Source of the DNA: Tepidamorphus sp.
GTDB lineage: Bacteria; Pseudomonadota; Alphaproteobacteria; Rhizobiales; Tepidamorphaceae
Direction of reading: 5' to 3'
DNA: 39,187 nucleotides
Assembly: GCA_028280885.1 (NCBI GenBank)
Contig: JANQKY010000011.1
Location: 1 to 39,187, forward strand
Below, piece after piece: positions 37,384-39,187 of the stretch. The stretch's first letter is position 1. Each line of letters starts with the position of its first letter. The notes below the pieces were generated by a model, which ran no database searches, was not told the DNA's origin, and saw only the letters and a program-made list of their open reading frames with translations. The position numbers and the translations under genes are program-made.

Positions 37384-37413
37384 AAAGCGGGGGGCATAGT
37401 GTTCCCCGCTTTT
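37384..37413 (+). terminator. Intrinsic terminator of the tkt-fba operon
   Basis: AAAGCGGGG (37384-37392) pairs with CCCCGCTTT (37404-37412) and runs into TTTT. It lies 87 bp past the fba stop. A short 5' extension of the stem (GAAAGC/GCTTTT) adds strength. Confidence 0.8.
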
Positions 37414-37506
37414 GCCGTAATTGCCGGATAGCTGGTAGTCTCTTCGTAGACTGCCAGCCTGTTCGTGCAGCCGCTGCGGCGTTTGAAGACACCCGATTGC
37501 AGATCC

Positions 37507-38142
37507 ATGGAAACCGACGCGACACGCCTCGTCCTGATCACCCCGAAGGCCCTCGACCCGAAGGCCTTCGCGCCCGTTCTCGCAGACACGCTGGCAGCCA
37601 GCGACTGCGCCTCCGTGATCCTCGACCTGGCCGACGCCGATGACGAGGCCTGGCGCGCCGCCGCGACCACGCTGGGCCCGGTCGCGCAGTCGGCCGGGGC
37701 CGCCTTCCTCGTGCACAACCGCCCCGATCTTGCCGTGTCGGCCAATGCCGACGGCGTCCACGTCACCGGCAACGCGGCCACGCTTGCCGCCGCGCAGACA
37801 GCCTGCAAGCCCGACCTGATCGTCGGCGCCGGCGACTGCACGACACGGCACGCCGCGATGCTGCTTGGCGAACACGGACCCGACTACGTGCTGCTCGGCC
37901 GCCTCGACTCAGAAGACGATATCGCCGCAACCCACAACCTGGTCGAATGGTGGTGCGAGCTGTTCCAGATCCCCTGCATCGCCCTGTGCGCGGAGGACTG
38001 GGAAACGGTGGACACGATCGTCGATGGCGGCGCCGATTTCATCGGCCTGCGCGATCTCGTCTGGCAGCACCCGGGCGGCCCGGCCGAGGCGGTCCGGCGG
38101 GCGCTGGCGATCGCCGGACGCCGGCACGAGCGCGCCGCCTGA
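37507..38142 (+). CDS. Thiamine-phosphate synthase/TenI-like (ThiE-fold) protein
   Basis: A 211-residue TIM-barrel protein of the ThiE/TenI superfamily. The start at 37507 gives METDATRLVLITPKAL; an in-frame GTG at 37465 is an alternative, and neither has a ribosome site. Family-like segments are FLVHNRPDLAVSANADGVHVTG and GPDYVLLGRLDSEDD. The classical pyrophosphate-binding VGvSxH pattern reads VGAGDCTTRHAAML, and the GPVFPTxTK loop is absent. It may be a diverged paralogue rather than the true TMP synthase. Such a gene next to fba is common in Rhizobiales. Its stop overlaps the next gene by one base, so the two are coupled. Confidence 0.7.
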   Translation: METDATRLVLITPKALDPKAFAPVLADTLAASDCASVILDLADADDEAWRAAATTLGPVAQSAGAAFLVHNRPDLAVSANADGVHVTGNAATLAAAQTACKPDLIVGAGDCTTRHAAMLLGEHGPDYVLLGRLDSEDDIAATHNLVEWWCELFQIPCIALCAEDWETVDTIVDGGADFIGLRDLVWQHPGGPAEAVRRALAIAGRRHERAA

Positions 38143-39092
38143 TGCGCGCCCTTGCCGCCCTTACCGCCATCCTGCTGACCTGCCAGTTCCTGCCCGCCGA
38201 CGCGCCCGCCGCGCGCGCCGAAGAGAACGGCAAGCCGCGCGACATCGCCTATGGCGCCTATCAGCGCGGCTACTATCTGACCGCCTTCCGCGCGGCCCTT
38301 GAGGCCGCCGAAAAAGGCGACGCCGCCGCCCAGACCCTGCTCGGCGAACTCTATGCCAAGGGCCATGGCGTGCCCCGCGACATGACGCAGGCCGTCTGGT
38401 GGTACAGCAAGGCGGCGCTGGCGGGCAACCGCGAGGCGCAGTTCGCCCTGGCGCTTGCGCTGGCGCGCGGAGACGGCACGCCACAGGATGTCGGCAAGGC
38501 CGCCGGCTGGTTCGAGACCGCCGCCGCCCAGGGCCATGTCGAGTCGCATTACAACCTGGCGCTGATCCTGGCCGAAGGCGAGCATCGCGAGCGCGACATG
38601 GAGACGGCAGCCGACCTGCTGGCCTTCGCCGCCAACCAGGGCCATATGCAGTCGCAATACAATCTCGCGCTGCTGCTCGCCGAGGGCCAGGGCGTTGCCA
38701 CCGACAAGACCGAGGCGCTGAACTGGATGCGCCGGGCGGCCGAAGCCGGCATGGCGGTCGCCGAGGTCGAATACGCCGTCATGCTGTTCAAGGGCGAGGG
38801 CGCGGAAGCCGACGAGGCGGAGGCCGTCATCTGGTTCAAGCGGGCCGCCGAAAAGGGCAATCCGGTCGCCCAGAACCGGCTCGCCCGCCTCTATGCCAAC
38901 GGACGCGGCACCGAACTCGACCCGATCGAGGCCGCCAAATGGCATCTGATCGCCCGCTCGGCCGGCGCCAGCGACATCTGGCTCGACGGCTTCGTCGGAT
39001 CGCTCGAGGCCGAGCAGATCACCGAAGCCGAGAAGCGTGTCCAGGCCTGGTTCAAGGGCCTGAAGCCCAATATCGGCAACGTGATTTTCTAG
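38142..39092 (+). CDS. Secreted Sel1-repeat (TPR-like) protein
   Basis: A 316-residue protein. It starts at the ATG that overlaps the preceding stop (TGATG). The signal peptide (MRALAALTAILLTCQFLPAD, cleavage near ARA/EEN) is followed by about six Sel1 repeats of ~36 residues, e.g. AQTLLGELYAKGHGV, AQFALALALARGDGTPQD, SQYNLALLLAEGQGVATD and AQNRLARLYANGRGTELD. Sel1 proteins act as scaffolds in signalling and envelope functions; no enzyme domain is visible here. The C-terminus ends NIGNVIF. It appears to form a two-gene transcript with the ThiE-like gene. Confidence 0.9.
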   Translation: MRALAALTAILLTCQFLPADAPAARAEENGKPRDIAYGAYQRGYYLTAFRAALEAAEKGDAAAQTLLGELYAKGHGVPRDMTQAVWWYSKAALAGNREAQFALALALARGDGTPQDVGKAAGWFETAAAQGHVESHYNLALILAEGEHRERDMETAADLLAFAANQGHMQSQYNLALLLAEGQGVATDKTEALNWMRRAAEAGMAVAEVEYAVMLFKGEGAEADEAEAVIWFKRAAEKGNPVAQNRLARLYANGRGTELDPIEAAKWHLIARSAGASDIWLDGFVGSLEAEQITEAEKRVQAWFKGLKPNIGNVIF

Positions 39093-39093
39093 A

Positions 39094-39139
39094 GCATCGG
39101 ACCGAAAAGTGGGAACCGGTTTTCGGAAAAATCCGATGC
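39094..39139. repeat. Rhizobial-type palindromic intergenic element
   Basis: GCATCGGA-CCGAAAA (39094-39108) pairs with TTTTCGG (39120-39126) and TCCGATGC (39132-39139), with an asymmetric AAAAA bulge and the loop GTGGGAACCGG. It begins one base after the Sel1 gene's stop. The body GAAAAGTGG-A-CCGGTTTTCGG is a widely repeated rhizobial intergenic sequence. It may serve as the terminator of the gene. Confidence 0.75.
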
Positions 39140-39187
39140 GCAAACAAAGAGATAGAGCGGCACCGCGATTCCAGTTGAATGCATGCC

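Noticed and set aside
37298..37506. A TPP riboswitch before the ThiE-like gene
   Set aside because: I could not find the conserved CUGAGA and ACCUGA thi-box elements; the main structure there is the fba terminator.

Overview
The window looks like a chromosomal segment of a GC-rich alphaproteobacterium of the Rhizobiales (Hyphomicrobiales). This rests on gene order (ybgC-tolQRAB-pal-cpoB-tilS-ftsH...glmM; tkt-gap-pgk-fba with zapA and a DUF4164 gene; zapA-6S RNA-ygfA), on twin small Omp25/31-like porins, on CtrA-type TTAA-N7-TTAA boxes, and on a palindromic repeat at the right end of a kind familiar from rhizobial genomes. A nitrous oxide reductase locus at the left end implies a denitrifier or N2O reducer. 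I cannot name the species.

Layout. 1-2728 (minus): the start of nosZ and a complete nosR, the end of a nos cluster that continues off the left edge. 2856-4361: an ALDH7-type aldehyde dehydrogenase. 4576-6383: two tandem paralogous outer-membrane beta-barrel genes, each with its own terminator and an identically spaced row of four TTAA boxes upstream. 6598-9007 (plus): a class V aminotransferase, then a small Rrf2 regulator-methyltransferase operon with an operator palindrome over the regulator's start codon. 9034-21552 (mostly minus): the cell-envelope block glmM, ftsH, tilS, cpoB, pal, tolB, tolA, tolR, tolQ, ybgC, with a plus-strand amidase gene between ftsH and glmM. 21659-25054: the Holliday junction genes ruvC, ruvA and ruvB, with a VapBC-type toxin-antitoxin pair between ruvC and ruvA and a four-helix membrane protein gene fitted between ruvA and ruvB by four-base overlaps. 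25216-28238: a TauE-type exporter, yebC, ymdB and 5-formyltetrahydrofolate cyclo-ligase. 28285-28449: 6S RNA.

28489-30098 is the clearest accessory patch. It holds two diverged direct copies of an intergenic repeat and several strong palindromes, and between the repeats a two-gene metal-resistance operon: an SmtB/ArsR-type repressor and a 55-residue SmtA-type metallothionein. It separates zapA from 6S RNA. 30136-30980 carries zapA and a DUF4164 coiled-coil gene. 31490-37297 is the central-carbon operon tkt-gap-(RidA-like)-pgk-fba, ending in a good intrinsic terminator. A ThiE-like gene, a Sel1-repeat secreted protein and the palindromic repeat close the window.

Functionally most of the window is housekeeping: envelope integrity (Tol-Pal, FtsH, GlmM), recombination (RuvABC), division (ZapA) and triose-phosphate metabolism. 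Accessory insertions sit inside otherwise conserved operons. The most notable are the rearranged ruv locus, the repeat-flanked smtBA cassette, the duplicated CtrA-type promoter layout of the porin pair, and a RidA-like gene in the glycolytic operon that lacks the usual catalytic arginine.
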